Under the pieces are notes generated by a model, which saw only the letters and a list, made by a program, of their open reading frames with translations, ran no database searches and was not told where the DNA came from. Below, piece after piece: positions 8,463 through 15,809 of a stretch of 30,997 bases of DNA. The position numbers were made by a program, and so were the translations under genes. Position 1 is the stretch's first letter. Each line of letters starts with the position of its first letter. The DNA is from CAZSHX01 sp964606895. GTDB lineage: Bacteria > Bacteroidota > Ignavibacteria > Kapaibacteriales > UBA2268. The stretch covers positions 1-30,997 of the forward strand of contig CAZSHX010000059.1 of assembly GCA_964606895.1 (NCBI GenBank), written 5' to 3'.

Positions 8463-8605
8463 TTAGGTAACATTTACTTTGTGACTAAAATTAACCATTT
8501 CCAGTTTTCGATTTAATTCAATGTCTTCGGGATTTGTATTAATTCATTTTTCTCTTAAAGACCAGCATAAGACATGTGGATTTGCCTAACAATATTATCT
8601 TCCAT
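8463..8605 (-). pseudogene. Decayed small gene upstream of MNT
   Basis: On the minus strand an ATG at 8605, preceded by GAAGAGG, opens MEDNIVRQIHMSYAGL and then stops. Protein-like sequence continues in shifted frames: EKNELIQ, then NPEDIELNRKLEMVNFSHK to a stop at 8463-8465. The pieces read as a single short protein broken by a stop and a frameshift. It lies in the correct position and orientation to have been the first gene of the MNT unit. The family is unknown and this reconstruction is inference. Confidence 0.35.
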
Positions 8606-8651
8606 AATAAAACCTCTTCAGAAAATTAATATAAACCAATTAATTGTATGT

Positions 8652-8659
8652 CAAATATA
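8652..8659 (-). promoter_or_regulatory. Candidate promoter -7 box for the MNT unit
   Basis: TATATTTG on the minus strand matches the Bacteroidota primary-sigma -7 element TAnnTTTG and lies 46 bases before the ATG of the decayed frame at 8605. A clear TTTG at the -33 position was not found, so support is partial. Confidence 0.35.
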
Positions 8660-8713
8660 AATACAATCGAACAAATTGTAATAGAAAATATGTAAATTTC
8701 AAGTGACCATAGC

Positions 8714-8860
8714 TTTTTCTTTTATGCACCTCCATTTTTCCGTCATGCGCCTAAGTTTCTCTTTCATGTGCCTACATTTTTCCGTCGTGCGAGTAAGTTT
8801 TTCCGTCGTGCGAGTAAGTTTTTCCGTCATGAAAGTAAGTTTTTCCAAATGGAAAAATAT
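8714..8860. repeat. 21-bp tandem repeat (about 7 units)
   Basis: Seven consecutive 21-bp units beginning at 8714, 8735, 8756, 8777, 8798, 8819 and 8840. Units 4 and 5 are identical; the consensus is TTTTTCCGTCGTGCGAGTAA plus G. The outer units are more diverged and the last is partial. Since 21 is a multiple of three, all frames show heptads (for example FFRRASK on the plus strand), but no credible gene covers it. Together with the nested repeats it fills the gene-free 8372-9370 interval. It is a minisatellite-like array without CRISPR-type spacers. Confidence 0.85.
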
Positions 8861-8882
8861 AGGTGCATGGCTACTTTAGCAA

Positions 8883-9045
8883 CATTCATAAGTATTTTCA
8901 CTAAAATCATCCCATTTTGCATTATCATCATCGAATTTTCGGTTATATTTTTTTATTTGTACTCCATATTTTTTCAAATTTATAATATAATAAGGCTCAT
9001 TTTTTAAACATTCAGCATTACAATTAGCATTATCATGGCAGATAT
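8883..9045 (-). repeat. Nested repeat, diverged copy 3 (R3)
   Basis: On the minus strand this stretch aligns to R2: a stretch reading TGTTTAAAAAATGAGCC lines up with R2's TGTTCAAGAAAATGACC, AAAATTCGATGATGATAATG lines up with R2's AAAATTCGATGATGACAATG, and both end in a TATGAATG-like string. Most pairing arms are eroded (TAATAAGGCTC remains on the plus strand). It is adjacent to R2 in the same orientation, so the two look like an old tandem duplication. A 64-codon open frame (8876-9070, minus) spans the R3 region and joins R2's tail to R3. Confidence 0.55.
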
Positions 9046-9075
9046 GGTTAATAATATGGATAATTATCACGCATT

Positions 9076-9241
9076 CATAAACCTTATAATCAAAAATAAC
9101 CTTAGTAGCATTGTCATCATCGAATTTTCCGACCTTATTACTTAATTGGCTTCAATATTTTATTCTTCTAATAATGTAATAAGGTCATTTTCTTGAACAT
9201 TTAACATTTCTACTAAGGTTTGCACAGCAGATAAGGTTTTT
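9076..9241 (-). repeat. Nested inverted-repeat element, copy 2 (R2)
   Basis: The reverse complement aligns over its whole length with R1 (1594-1757). Plus-strand arms are: AACCTTAT (9080-9087) with ATAAGGTT (9231-9238); ACCTTAGTAG (9099-9108) with CTACTAAGGT (9210-9219); ACCTTATTAC (9132-9141) with GTAATAAGGT (9176-9185). All three pairs are perfect and nested. The bases between arms differ considerably from R1, while the arms are kept. On the minus strand both copies also share short open peptides (KTLS, QTLV, LITL, then DDxNATKV), separated by stops. Confidence 0.7.
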
Positions 9242-9370
9242 ATACCGTTGATTTATGTTTGCTCAATTTGTAAATTTTGTAAATACACATTAAATATCTT
9301 ATCCCATTAATCCCCAAAATCCCTGAAATCCCTGTTCAGACATTTTTTCATAATCTACGACTACAAATTA

Positions 9371-10705
9371 ATGCAAAAAACAATTCAAAACAATAGTATG
9401 CCGAATATTTTCATGAAAAAAGTTAATAATATTCTGCAGTCTCAATTGTCTAAACAGTTATTTCGGGGATATACAACATTGTATTATTTATTGATTATAG
9501 GTTTATTTGCCATATTTTTCGGTAATACTGCCAACTCGCAAACGATTCTTTTTAATGAAGATTTCGAAGATGGCAGTTTCACTTCAAGGGGATGGTATGA
9601 CGGTTCAAAAGGTACCTTAACCACGGCGGAACAGGCTCCTTCGGGCAACACCTGCTTTGAATGTACTTTCCTGAAAGGGCAAAAAGGCTGCGCGGGAGGT
9701 TCTCCGAGCAGACATCTGTTTCAGGATACGGAGGAAATGTACGTCAGCTATTGGGTGAAGTACAGCAAGAATTGGGAGGGCTCGAACAAACCCTACCATC
9801 CGCATGAATTCAACATCCTGACAAATGCCGAAGATAGTTATGCAGGTCCAGCAATCACTCATCTAACGCTCTATATCGAGCAAAATGAGGGCAAACCGTT
9901 GCTTGCACTTCAGGACAGCAAGAATGTTGACCAAAATTGCATCTTGCAGAATAATGGAAACTTCATCGGCTGTAACGGCGATTTCAATAGTTACCAATTT
10001 ACCGAGAACAGGTCGGTTGCGGCATGCAACGGAGTTATGGGCGGATATGACCGTAAGGACTGCTTTTTTTATGGAAGCGGCTATTATTACAGTGCCAGGA
10101 TTTGGGATGCCGATTCGGTTTATTTCAGAGATGAGCAGGGCTTGCGGTACAAAAACGACTGGCATTTTGTGGAAGCATATTTCAAACTCAATACCATTTC
10201 GGGCGGCAAAGGCTTGATTGACGGCAAAATCAGATATTGGTACGATGGAAAGTTGTTGATAAGTTACGACAATATTCTGATGAGAACCGCCCAGTTTCCC
10301 GATATGAAGTTCAACCAATTTCTGATTGCTCCCTACATCGGCGACGGCTCTCCGCTTGAACAAACAATGTGGATTGATAATCTAACCGTAGCAACCTCGC
10401 GTCCAGCTCCAAATTATGTTGAGAATTCGGGTACGTCCGATAGCGACATAATCCTCGAACCCGCGAGATTCAATCGTTCTGAAAATAAGATATCCATTGG
10501 CTTTTCAAATTCAAATCCTGCGAATATCAATTGCAAGATATATAATGTTTTGGGCAGAGAAATAGCAACAATTTCGGACAGGGAATTCTTCCGCGGTAAA
10601 CATTCTTTGGAATTAGGAACAGAAGCTTTGCCACAAGGAATTTATTTTTACCGTCTTACTTACGCCAATCAAAGCTATTTCGGGAAAGTATTAGTTTGGA
10701 GGTGA
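9371..10705 (+). CDS. T9SS-exported ConA-like / polysaccharide lyase-like protein
   Basis: A secreted surface protein with an N-terminal hydrophobic segment (YYLLIIGLFAIFFGNTANSQ) acting as signal peptide, a beta-rich domain from about residue 60 to 350 and a T9SS type A sorting domain at the C-terminus (LGREIATISDREFFRGKHSL, ending YFGKVLVWR). The central domain begins FNEDFEDGSF and contains HFVEAYFKLN and KIRYWYDGKLLISYDNI, ending MWIDNLTVA. This pattern is seen in concanavalin-like jelly-roll domains, including some polysaccharide lyases; activity is not established. Several cysteines between residues 90 and 235 suggest disulfides. The start could also be the Met at codon 10 or 15 (9413), since no ribosome site is seen and the chosen start gives a long leader before the signal peptide. 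It converges with the FISUMP gene 12 bases away. Confidence 0.7.
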   Translation: MQKTIQNNSMPNIFMKKVNNILQSQLSKQLFRGYTTLYYLLIIGLFAIFFGNTANSQTILFNEDFEDGSFTSRGWYDGSKGTLTTAEQAPSGNTCFECTFLKGQKGCAGGSPSRHLFQDTEEMYVSYWVKYSKNWEGSNKPYHPHEFNILTNAEDSYAGPAITHLTLYIEQNEGKPLLALQDSKNVDQNCILQNNGNFIGCNGDFNSYQFTENRSVAACNGVMGGYDRKDCFFYGSGYYYSARIWDADSVYFRDEQGLRYKNDWHFVEAYFKLNTISGGKGLIDGKIRYWYDGKLLISYDNILMRTAQFPDMKFNQFLIAPYIGDGSPLEQTMWIDNLTVATSRPAPNYVENSGTSDSDIILEPARFNRSENKISIGFSNSNPANINCKIYNVLGREIATISDREFFRGKHSLELGTEALPQGIYFYRLTYANQSYFGKVLVWR

Positions 10706-10717
10706 AGAAAAAATAAG

Positions 10718-11362
10718 CTAATCTTTCACACAACGAACTGAGTAGCCGTCTTTCTTCTCCAACAAAATCGGAATAATGACAGCAGAAGAACCGATTAGCC
10801 ACATACAAGCATGGTTGTCATCAATAGATGTAGCCGTCCACCAATAGCCATGCAAATTAATATCACTAAACATATTATATCTTCGACCTCCGGGAAGAGC
10901 GAAAAAACCACTTTCATTTGTAGCCTCATTATAAGGTTCTATCCAATGCGATGTTCCTGCATCTTTGAGCCTTTCTCCTGCGATTTGATTGCCTCCTAAA
11001 CATATTACGAGTGCTGTCCATTCTTCTCTTGAAGGAACATGCCAGCCAACAGGTGCTAAACCTCGCGGGTCATTAACGGCATACCAATTGTATAGCTTTC
11101 CGTAGATAGCTCCCATTGCTGGGTCGTTGTTGTAATAGCACCATGCTCCGGTTGTCAAGCCTGCCCATTGTGCAGAATCACGTACTTCGGGTATTGTGTC
11201 ACCGTTGCGGTAATGGTCAACATCAAGATTTTTCGTCATCCATACTTGATTGCATATTTTTACTGATGTTATCTCTGTTGAGGGATTTGTAGTATTATCT
11301 TTCTTGCAACTAATCATTGCAGATAATACCATCATCGATAATAACAAAATTCTGATTTTCAT
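10718..11362 (-). CDS. FISUMP-domain lipoprotein (214 aa)
   Basis: A cell-envelope lipoprotein: signal peptide MKIRILLLSMMVLSAMISC with the lipobox cysteine at residue 19, a short Asn/Thr linker, then a single Fibrobacter succinogenes major paralogous (FISUMP) domain. Signature pieces are QVWMTKNLDVDHYRNGD, WCYYNNDP, YGKLYNWYAV, GWHVPSREEW, GFFALPGG, WWTAT and the terminal SVRCVKD. The domain's function is unknown; it is often found in expanded families of surface proteins. AAAAGGAT lies just before the ATG. It is a paralogue of the next gene upstream and shares its leader sequence. Confidence 0.9.
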   Translation of the reverse strand: MKIRILLLSMMVLSAMISCKKDNTTNPSTEITSVKICNQVWMTKNLDVDHYRNGDTIPEVRDSAQWAGLTTGAWCYYNNDPAMGAIYGKLYNWYAVNDPRGLAPVGWHVPSREEWTALVICLGGNQIAGERLKDAGTSHWIEPYNEATNESGFFALPGGRRYNMFSDINLHGYWWTATSIDDNHACMWLIGSSAVIIPILLEKKDGYSVRCVKD

Positions 11363-11404
11363 AATACTATCCTTTTAGTTTTAAATTGAAATCAATAGTG
11401 CAAA
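11360..11404. repeat. Duplicated leader of the FISUMP genes, copy A
   Basis: The upstream region of the 214-aa gene matches the upstream region of the 299-aa gene (12323-12367), both containing ATCCTTTTAGTTTTAAATT followed by CAATAGTGCAAAT on the plus strand. It includes the ribosome site and reaches toward the promoter, so regulation was probably copied with the gene. Confidence 0.8.
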
Positions 11405-11425
11405 TAATACTAAACAACCCGCAGA

Positions 11426-12325
11426 CTAATAATCTTTCACACATCGAACTGATAACCCATAGTTCTTATAGGGATTGAATAATTGGGAATTAGGGTAATT
11501 GCTGTACAAAAGCCGACTTGATGCAATTGTTAGGTTTACTTCCGAAGAAGACCACCAATGTCCAAGATATCCTATCTTGATAAAGGATTCATTGTTACGA
11601 TAGCCGCCAGGAAGAGCAGTAAATCCGCTTGAATTTGTTGCTCCGGTGTTTGGGCTATGCCAGTATAATGTATCAGTTTCTTTTAGTTTCCCGCCTGCAA
11701 TAGTGTCGCCACCAAGAAAGGTTGTAAGCATTCTCCATTCATTTTGAGTTGGGACATGCCATCCTAAGGGAGCTAATCCTCGTGGGTCATTCACAGCATA
11801 CCAGTTATATAGCTTTCCATATATTGGACCATTTGAAGGCTCATTGTTGTAATAGCACCATGCTCCTGTTGTTAAGTTAATCCATTGTGCAGAATCACGG
11901 ACTTCAGGAATGGAGTCACCATTGCGGTAATGGTCAACATCAAGATTGTAAAGCATCCAGACCAAATTGCTAATTGTTACGGCGGAGATTAGTACTTTAA
12001 ATTCAACTTCGTTGCTCTTTTTCCCATTTACCGTTACTGAAACTTTTCCACTATTTGCTCCGTTAGGCACATTTACTTTTATTTGAGTATCGCTCCAACT
12101 TGTGTAATTTATGGCTTTTACATTATTGAATGATACATTGCTTGTGCTTTGTGTTGCCCCGAATCCTGTTCCGATTAGAGAAACAGAACCACCAATTTCA
12201 GCAGAATCCGGAGTAATTTCCGTGATTTGTAATGTTTTCAATGGTTCGGTTGCATTATCTGTTTTCTTGCAACCAATCACCACAGATAATATCATAATTG
12301 ATAATAACAAAATTCTGATTCTCAT
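11426..12325 (-). CDS. IPT/TIG plus FISUMP lipoprotein (299 aa)
   Basis: Signal peptide MRIRILLLSIMILSVVIGC (lipobox cysteine 19), then an IPT/TIG immunoglobulin-like domain at about residues 32-110 (ITPDSAEIGGSVSLIGTGFG, VNVPNGANSGKVSVTV), then a FISUMP domain to the end (LVWMLYNLDVDHYRNGD, YGKLYNWYAV, GFTALPGG, SVRCVKDY). The signal peptide and FISUMP part closely resemble the downstream 214-aa protein, down to shared DNA runs, while the TIG domain is extra. One copy gained or lost the TIG module after tandem duplication. Surface binding is a guess. Confidence 0.88.
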   Translation of the reverse strand: MRIRILLLSIMILSVVIGCKKTDNATEPLKTLQITEITPDSAEIGGSVSLIGTGFGATQSTSNVSFNNVKAINYTSWSDTQIKVNVPNGANSGKVSVTVNGKKSNEVEFKVLISAVTISNLVWMLYNLDVDHYRNGDSIPEVRDSAQWINLTTGAWCYYNNEPSNGPIYGKLYNWYAVNDPRGLAPLGWHVPTQNEWRMLTTFLGGDTIAGGKLKETDTLYWHSPNTGATNSSGFTALPGGYRNNESFIKIGYLGHWWSSSEVNLTIASSRLLYSNYPNSQLFNPYKNYGLSVRCVKDY

Positions 12326-12367
12326 AATGTAATCCTTTTAGTTTTAAATTCAAATCAATAGTGCAAA
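12323..12367. repeat. Duplicated leader of the FISUMP genes, copy B
   Basis: The counterpart of 11360-11404. The match ends abruptly at the CAAAT that forms part of the likely -7 box, and the sequence beyond is unrelated, marking one edge of the duplication. Confidence 0.8.
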
Positions 12368-12371
12368 TTTA
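12364..12371 (-). promoter_or_regulatory. Candidate -7 box of the TIG-FISUMP gene
   Basis: TAAATTTG on the minus strand fits TAnnTTTG and lies 39 bases before the ATG at 12325. No clear -33 TTTG was seen. In the paralogue the equivalent position reads ATTATTTG, a poorer match. Confidence 0.35.
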
Positions 12372-12536
12372 ACGACTTATTTATAATAAATTACTAAATT
12401 ATTAAACTTGATGATTTTCCTGAAATTTTTAAAAATCTGATTTAAAAAATCAGAATCTATATATTTCAATTAAGTCATTTTCAAATTTAGTTGAAATTAA
12501 TGTTTAATACATAGAACTCATAACTCATTGAAGTTT

Positions 12537-12622
12537 TCACTTCACCAAATATGCCCGAACTCATCTTTTAGATTTTTGGGCAAATGAGGAATTTTAAGCA
12601 TTTCGTTTAATTTCTACTGATT
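12537..12622 (-). pseudogene. Duplicate fragment of the MOSC gene 3' end
   Basis: This stretch matches 14221-14307, the last 28 or so codons of the MOSC gene, with about nine differences and one single-base gap. Translated in the MOSC frame it gives KLNEMLKIPHLPKNLKDEFG, against KLNEMLKIPYLPQNLKDEFG in the intact gene; the deletion then shifts the frame to an early stop. It begins directly after the stop codon of the FG-GAP gene. It is a non-functional leftover of a duplication. Confidence 0.85.
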
Positions 12623-14215
12623 TTAAATCTTTACAAATTTATATGTTTTATCTTTTGTTCTTACAAAATAAATCCCGGGGGATAAAAAACTGATATCAAT
12701 TTTCTTGTCTTTATCAATGCCCTGAAATACTTTGATACCGTACGAATTATAAATTGAAACAGGAAAGCTTAAACATTGTACATCTGACAATTCAATAAAG
12801 TCCTTTGCCGGATTTGGGTAGGTGTTTATATCCGGAAAATCGCTGTTTGATTCAATCACTGCATTTGCAGGATATTTACATAATGACGACTGACGGCGAA
12901 CATCCTGCTGAAACATTAACCAATCAGGTCCATTGCCTTTACTTGCAGAGAGCATATATGCCCGTCCAAAATCCTTTTCCCTGAAATCCGGATATTCTCC
13001 ATGTCCGCCGACTATAAAGACATCCAGAGTATCATCGCCGTTAAAGTCAGCAACCATAGGTGCATGCTCTAATGCGAATAGAGAGTCTCCATAGTGCTCT
13101 CTCAGATTAATTGACCAAAGAGGATTTCCGCTCTTCCCATTCAATGCAATAACTTTCCCGTCGTCGGTTCCAAAAATTAAATCAGGCGAATCATCGCCGG
13201 TTATATCCGAAAGTGCAACACCGCGAAATGCCTGCTCGTAGTTCGGTATATCGTATTTCCAAAGGAGAGTTCCGTCATGGGAAAGCACACCCACAACATA
13301 CCATGCAACAAAGACCACCTCGCACAAGCCGTCATTATTCAGGTCTGCAATTACTGCAGGAGCACCCATATAATATCCCTCTTCCTGACGATACTTCCAT
13401 TTTGTTGTTCCTTCCTCGGCATTTATACAGTAAAGTGTGTCATTATATGCACCTATTACAAGTTCGGGTTTGTTGTCGTGGTCAAGGTCTGCAACTGCCG
13501 TGCCGTGATACATTACATCTCCGATAGGATATGACCAAAGCAATGAATGATTATCTCCGCGAAAGGCATATACTTTATTGTCTGCTTTATTAACCGCATT
13601 CCAGGTACCAACCACAAAATCAAGCTGTCCGTCACCGTTCGCATCCAAAATCGTCGGAGCAGTCTGAATCCATGAATTCTCATCAACTGCAATCTCCCAA
13701 GAAACCGAGCCATCCTCACCATTAATGCAAAGCACATAACCGCCGAATTCTCCATGAAGGATTTCGGGTTTACCATCATTATCAATATCTGCAATTGTCG
13801 GAGGTGAATCACTCCCGCGGGTAGTTGTCTGCCATTTGATTTCACCCGATTTGCCGTTAAAGCAGTATGTTATCGGATTGCAAGAACTCGGGACAATGAC
13901 TTCGAGACTGTCGTCATCATCAATATCGTAGATTATTGGTGCAACGTCGTTGCATCCTTCGTACAAACCATGTGCATTAAACTTCCAGAGCAAAGTTCCG
14001 TCTTCGGCATTCAGGGCATAGATACAGCTATCGTTTCTGTAACAGCCGAAAACGATTTCGAGTTTCCCGTCGCTGTCAATATCCCCTGCGGCTGACTGCC
14101 CGAAGGAAGCATCTTTAGTATCAAACCACCATTTGATTGTAGGGGTTTGAGCATTAACTTCACTTATGAAAAGTGAAGAAACGAAAATTGTCAGAATAAT
14201 AATTGTGTTTTTCAT
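12623..14215 (-). CDS. FG-GAP/PQQ-like beta-propeller protein with T9SS sorting domain
   Basis: A secreted propeller protein. After the signal peptide MKNTIIILTIFVSSLFISEVNAQ come at least eight repeats of the calcium-loop type D-x-[DN]-x-D-x2-x-[EDP]: DIDSDGKLEIVFG, DIDDDDSLEVIV, DIDNDGKPEILHG, DANGDGQLDFVVG, DLDHDNKPELVIG, DLNNDGLCEVVF, DITGDDSPDLIFG and DFNGDDTLDVFIVG. These are interleaved with PQQ/BamB-like strands (GTLLWKF, GSVSWEI, GTTKWKY, GNPLWSI). The C-terminus (INTYPNPAKDFIELSDVQ to YKFVKI) is a T9SS type A sorting domain. ATG 14215 lies five bases after the MOSC stop, so the gene is translated as the last member of that operon; a GTG at 14224 would also overlap the stop. A surface adhesion or binding role is inference. 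Confidence 0.85.
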   Translation of the reverse strand: MKNTIIILTIFVSSLFISEVNAQTPTIKWWFDTKDASFGQSAAGDIDSDGKLEIVFGCYRNDSCIYALNAEDGTLLWKFNAHGLYEGCNDVAPIIYDIDDDDSLEVIVPSSCNPITYCFNGKSGEIKWQTTTRGSDSPPTIADIDNDGKPEILHGEFGGYVLCINGEDGSVSWEIAVDENSWIQTAPTILDANGDGQLDFVVGTWNAVNKADNKVYAFRGDNHSLLWSYPIGDVMYHGTAVADLDHDNKPELVIGAYNDTLYCINAEEGTTKWKYRQEEGYYMGAPAVIADLNNDGLCEVVFVAWYVVGVLSHDGTLLWKYDIPNYEQAFRGVALSDITGDDSPDLIFGTDDGKVIALNGKSGNPLWSINLREHYGDSLFALEHAPMVADFNGDDTLDVFIVGGHGEYPDFREKDFGRAYMLSASKGNGPDWLMFQQDVRRQSSLCKYPANAVIESNSDFPDINTYPNPAKDFIELSDVQCLSFPVSIYNSYGIKVFQGIDKDKKIDISFLSPGIYFVRTKDKTYKFVKI

Positions 14216-14220
14216 GGTTA

Positions 14221-14859
14221 TCACTTCACCAAATATGCCCCAAACTCATCTTTTAGATTTTGTGGTAAATAAGGAATTTTAAGCATTTCGTTTAACTTCT
14301 CCTGATTCTCGCCCTTAGTTGCTCTGCATTCAACAACATCCGAAACTGTAATGGAATAATCCGATTCTTGTATGAGTTCAATTTTATCACCCGATTGAAT
14401 CTCGCCATCTTCCAACACACTGAAATATATACCATTCATTTTCAATTCGCCGAATTTTTTTGCCATATCAGTCATTTTAAAACGGATATTGAGCTTGTAG
14501 CACGGGAAACGAGGCTGTTTTGCCTGCAAAACAGCAGTGCCGATTTTATAAATATTACCTATTTTGACTTCGTTGTCCAATAGCCCCTGAGTTGTTAAAT
14601 TCTCCCCGAATAATCCATAATCCCAATCATTTCTTTTGATTTGATTCTTCCAAATTTCGTAGTATTCAATTGAATAAGAATAAACGGCTTTATCCAAACC
14701 GCCGTGATGTTTTAAATCGGATTGATTATCGCCGTCAATCGAATAAGCACTCACTTTTCTTCGACCAGAAACGGGAGATTTATAGATTGAAGTTGATATG
14801 ATTTTGTTTTCCCATTCAACGTCAATGGATTTGCCGATATTTAAAGATATTAGTTGCAC
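14221..14859 (-). CDS. MOSC domain protein (YiiM-like)
   Basis: A 212-aa MOSC-domain protein resembling YiiM, which with molybdenum cofactor detoxifies N-hydroxylated bases. Features: opening strand LISLNIGKS, DLKHHGGLDKAVYSY, FGENLTTQGLL, and the conserved cysteine in QPRFPCYKLNIRF that would ligate molybdenum, followed by a helical C-terminal region (YSITVSDVV onward). The start is GTG at 14859; the first residues match the family's usual N-terminus and no ATG is placed as well. It follows the beta-lactamase gene by 59 bases and is followed closely by the FG-GAP gene. Its own 3' end exists as a second, broken copy at 12537-12622. Confidence 0.85.
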   Translation of the reverse strand: MQLISLNIGKSIDVEWENKIISTSIYKSPVSGRRKVSAYSIDGDNQSDLKHHGGLDKAVYSYSIEYYEIWKNQIKRNDWDYGLFGENLTTQGLLDNEVKIGNIYKIGTAVLQAKQPRFPCYKLNIRFKMTDMAKKFGELKMNGIYFSVLEDGEIQSGDKIELIQESDYSITVSDVVECRATKGENQEKLNEMLKIPYLPQNLKDEFGAYLVK

Positions 14860-14918
14860 GATATATTTTTACCAGGAAATCGTTTTTTTAATTTTTTTTT
14901 TACAAACTCTAAAATGTC

Positions 14919-15809
14919 TTACTTCGCAAAATAATCCCAAGCCGTTTTTGAGATTTCTGCGATTATTTTTTCGTTTGTTTCGTCCTCTTCTTTCGAATTT
15001 GAAACAAAAACTACTATGGCAAAATGCTGTCCGTTTGGTAATGTTATGATTCCAATATCATTTACTGCCGCCGAGATGTCTTTACAGCTTTTGCCTGATG
15101 TTCCTGTTTTATGTGCAACAATTGCTTCCTTTGGCAGAAGTCCTTTGATTCTGTTCGGACCCGTAGAAGTATTAACCATGGCTTTCCACAAAAAATCAAA
15201 ACTGCTTTTGGAAATGATGTTGCCGCGGAAGAATTTTTCTAACAGCATGGCTGATGCAAAAGGTGTTGACCAATTTTTGAACTGAACTTTCCACGATTTA
15301 TGCATTTCTTCTTCTGTTGCTTTAATTGAAATATCCTGAATCCCGATACTTTTAATGTAGTCGTGTACTTTTTTGGTTCCGCCGATAAGTCTGAATAAAA
15401 TATCGCATCCGTTATTATCGCTTTGCGAAATGGTGTAGTTCAATATCTCGCTCAATGGAAGTTCAATATTTTCATTGGGATACTTATCCTTCATTGGACT
15501 CCACGTATCGGGCTTCAAATCCTTTTTTGTGATTCGTATTTTTTGGTCTAAAGTGAATTTCCCTTTGTCAACCTGCTCCAGCACTGCCATTGCCAAATGG
15601 AACTTGTAAACACTTTGCATCGGGAAATGCTTTGTATTTGAAAAGGTTAGCGTATCGCCGCTCTCAAAGCCGTAGATTGCAACACCGACATCTGCCTTTT
15701 TTGAATTGATTATGTCCGCAATTTTTCCTCTCAGCGAATCACTTGCGGGATTACCCAACGCAACGGAGAATTGAAAAGCAATCATCAAAACAGCTATCAA
15801 ATTTTTCAT
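14919..15809 (-). CDS. Class A beta-lactamase, subclass A2-like
   Basis: A serine hydrolase acting on beta-lactams in the periplasm. Signal peptide MKNLIAVLMIAFQFSVALG. Active-site elements: S-x-x-K in PMQSVYKFHL (S66, K69), the SDN loop in SQSDNNGCD (130-132), the omega-loop Glu in ATEEEMHKSW (E166) with NWSTP (179-183), and HKTGTS (KTG 234-236). The E-x-x-MH and NW-x-TP patterns are those of the Bacteroidota subclass (CfxA, CblA, CepA, PER relatives). Length 296 aa is normal and nothing is missing. ATG 15809 overlaps the stop of the DUF2889-like gene in an ATGA, with AAGGAAAG upstream. A longer frame from 15833 is unlikely. No mobile element is attached. Spectrum cannot be predicted from this. 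Confidence 0.93.
   Translation of the reverse strand: MKNLIAVLMIAFQFSVALGNPASDSLRGKIADIINSKKADVGVAIYGFESGDTLTFSNTKHFPMQSVYKFHLAMAVLEQVDKGKFTLDQKIRITKKDLKPDTWSPMKDKYPNENIELPLSEILNYTISQSDNNGCDILFRLIGGTKKVHDYIKSIGIQDISIKATEEEMHKSWKVQFKNWSTPFASAMLLEKFFRGNIISKSSFDFLWKAMVNTSTGPNRIKGLLPKEAIVAHKTGTSGKSCKDISAAVNDIGIITLPNGQHFAIVVFVSNSKEEDETNEKIIAEISKTAWDYFAK

Noticed and set aside
8714..8860. CRISPR array
   Set aside because: Units are directly adjacent with no spacers.
8768..9007. 79-codon frame over the 21-bp tandem array
   Set aside because: The heptad repeat makes it open in several frames; the second half is hydrophobic AT-rich translation without gene character.
9863..10363. 166-codon minus-strand frame inside the T9SS ConA-like gene
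   Set aside because: It lies wholly inside a well-supported gene on the other strand and shows no domain.
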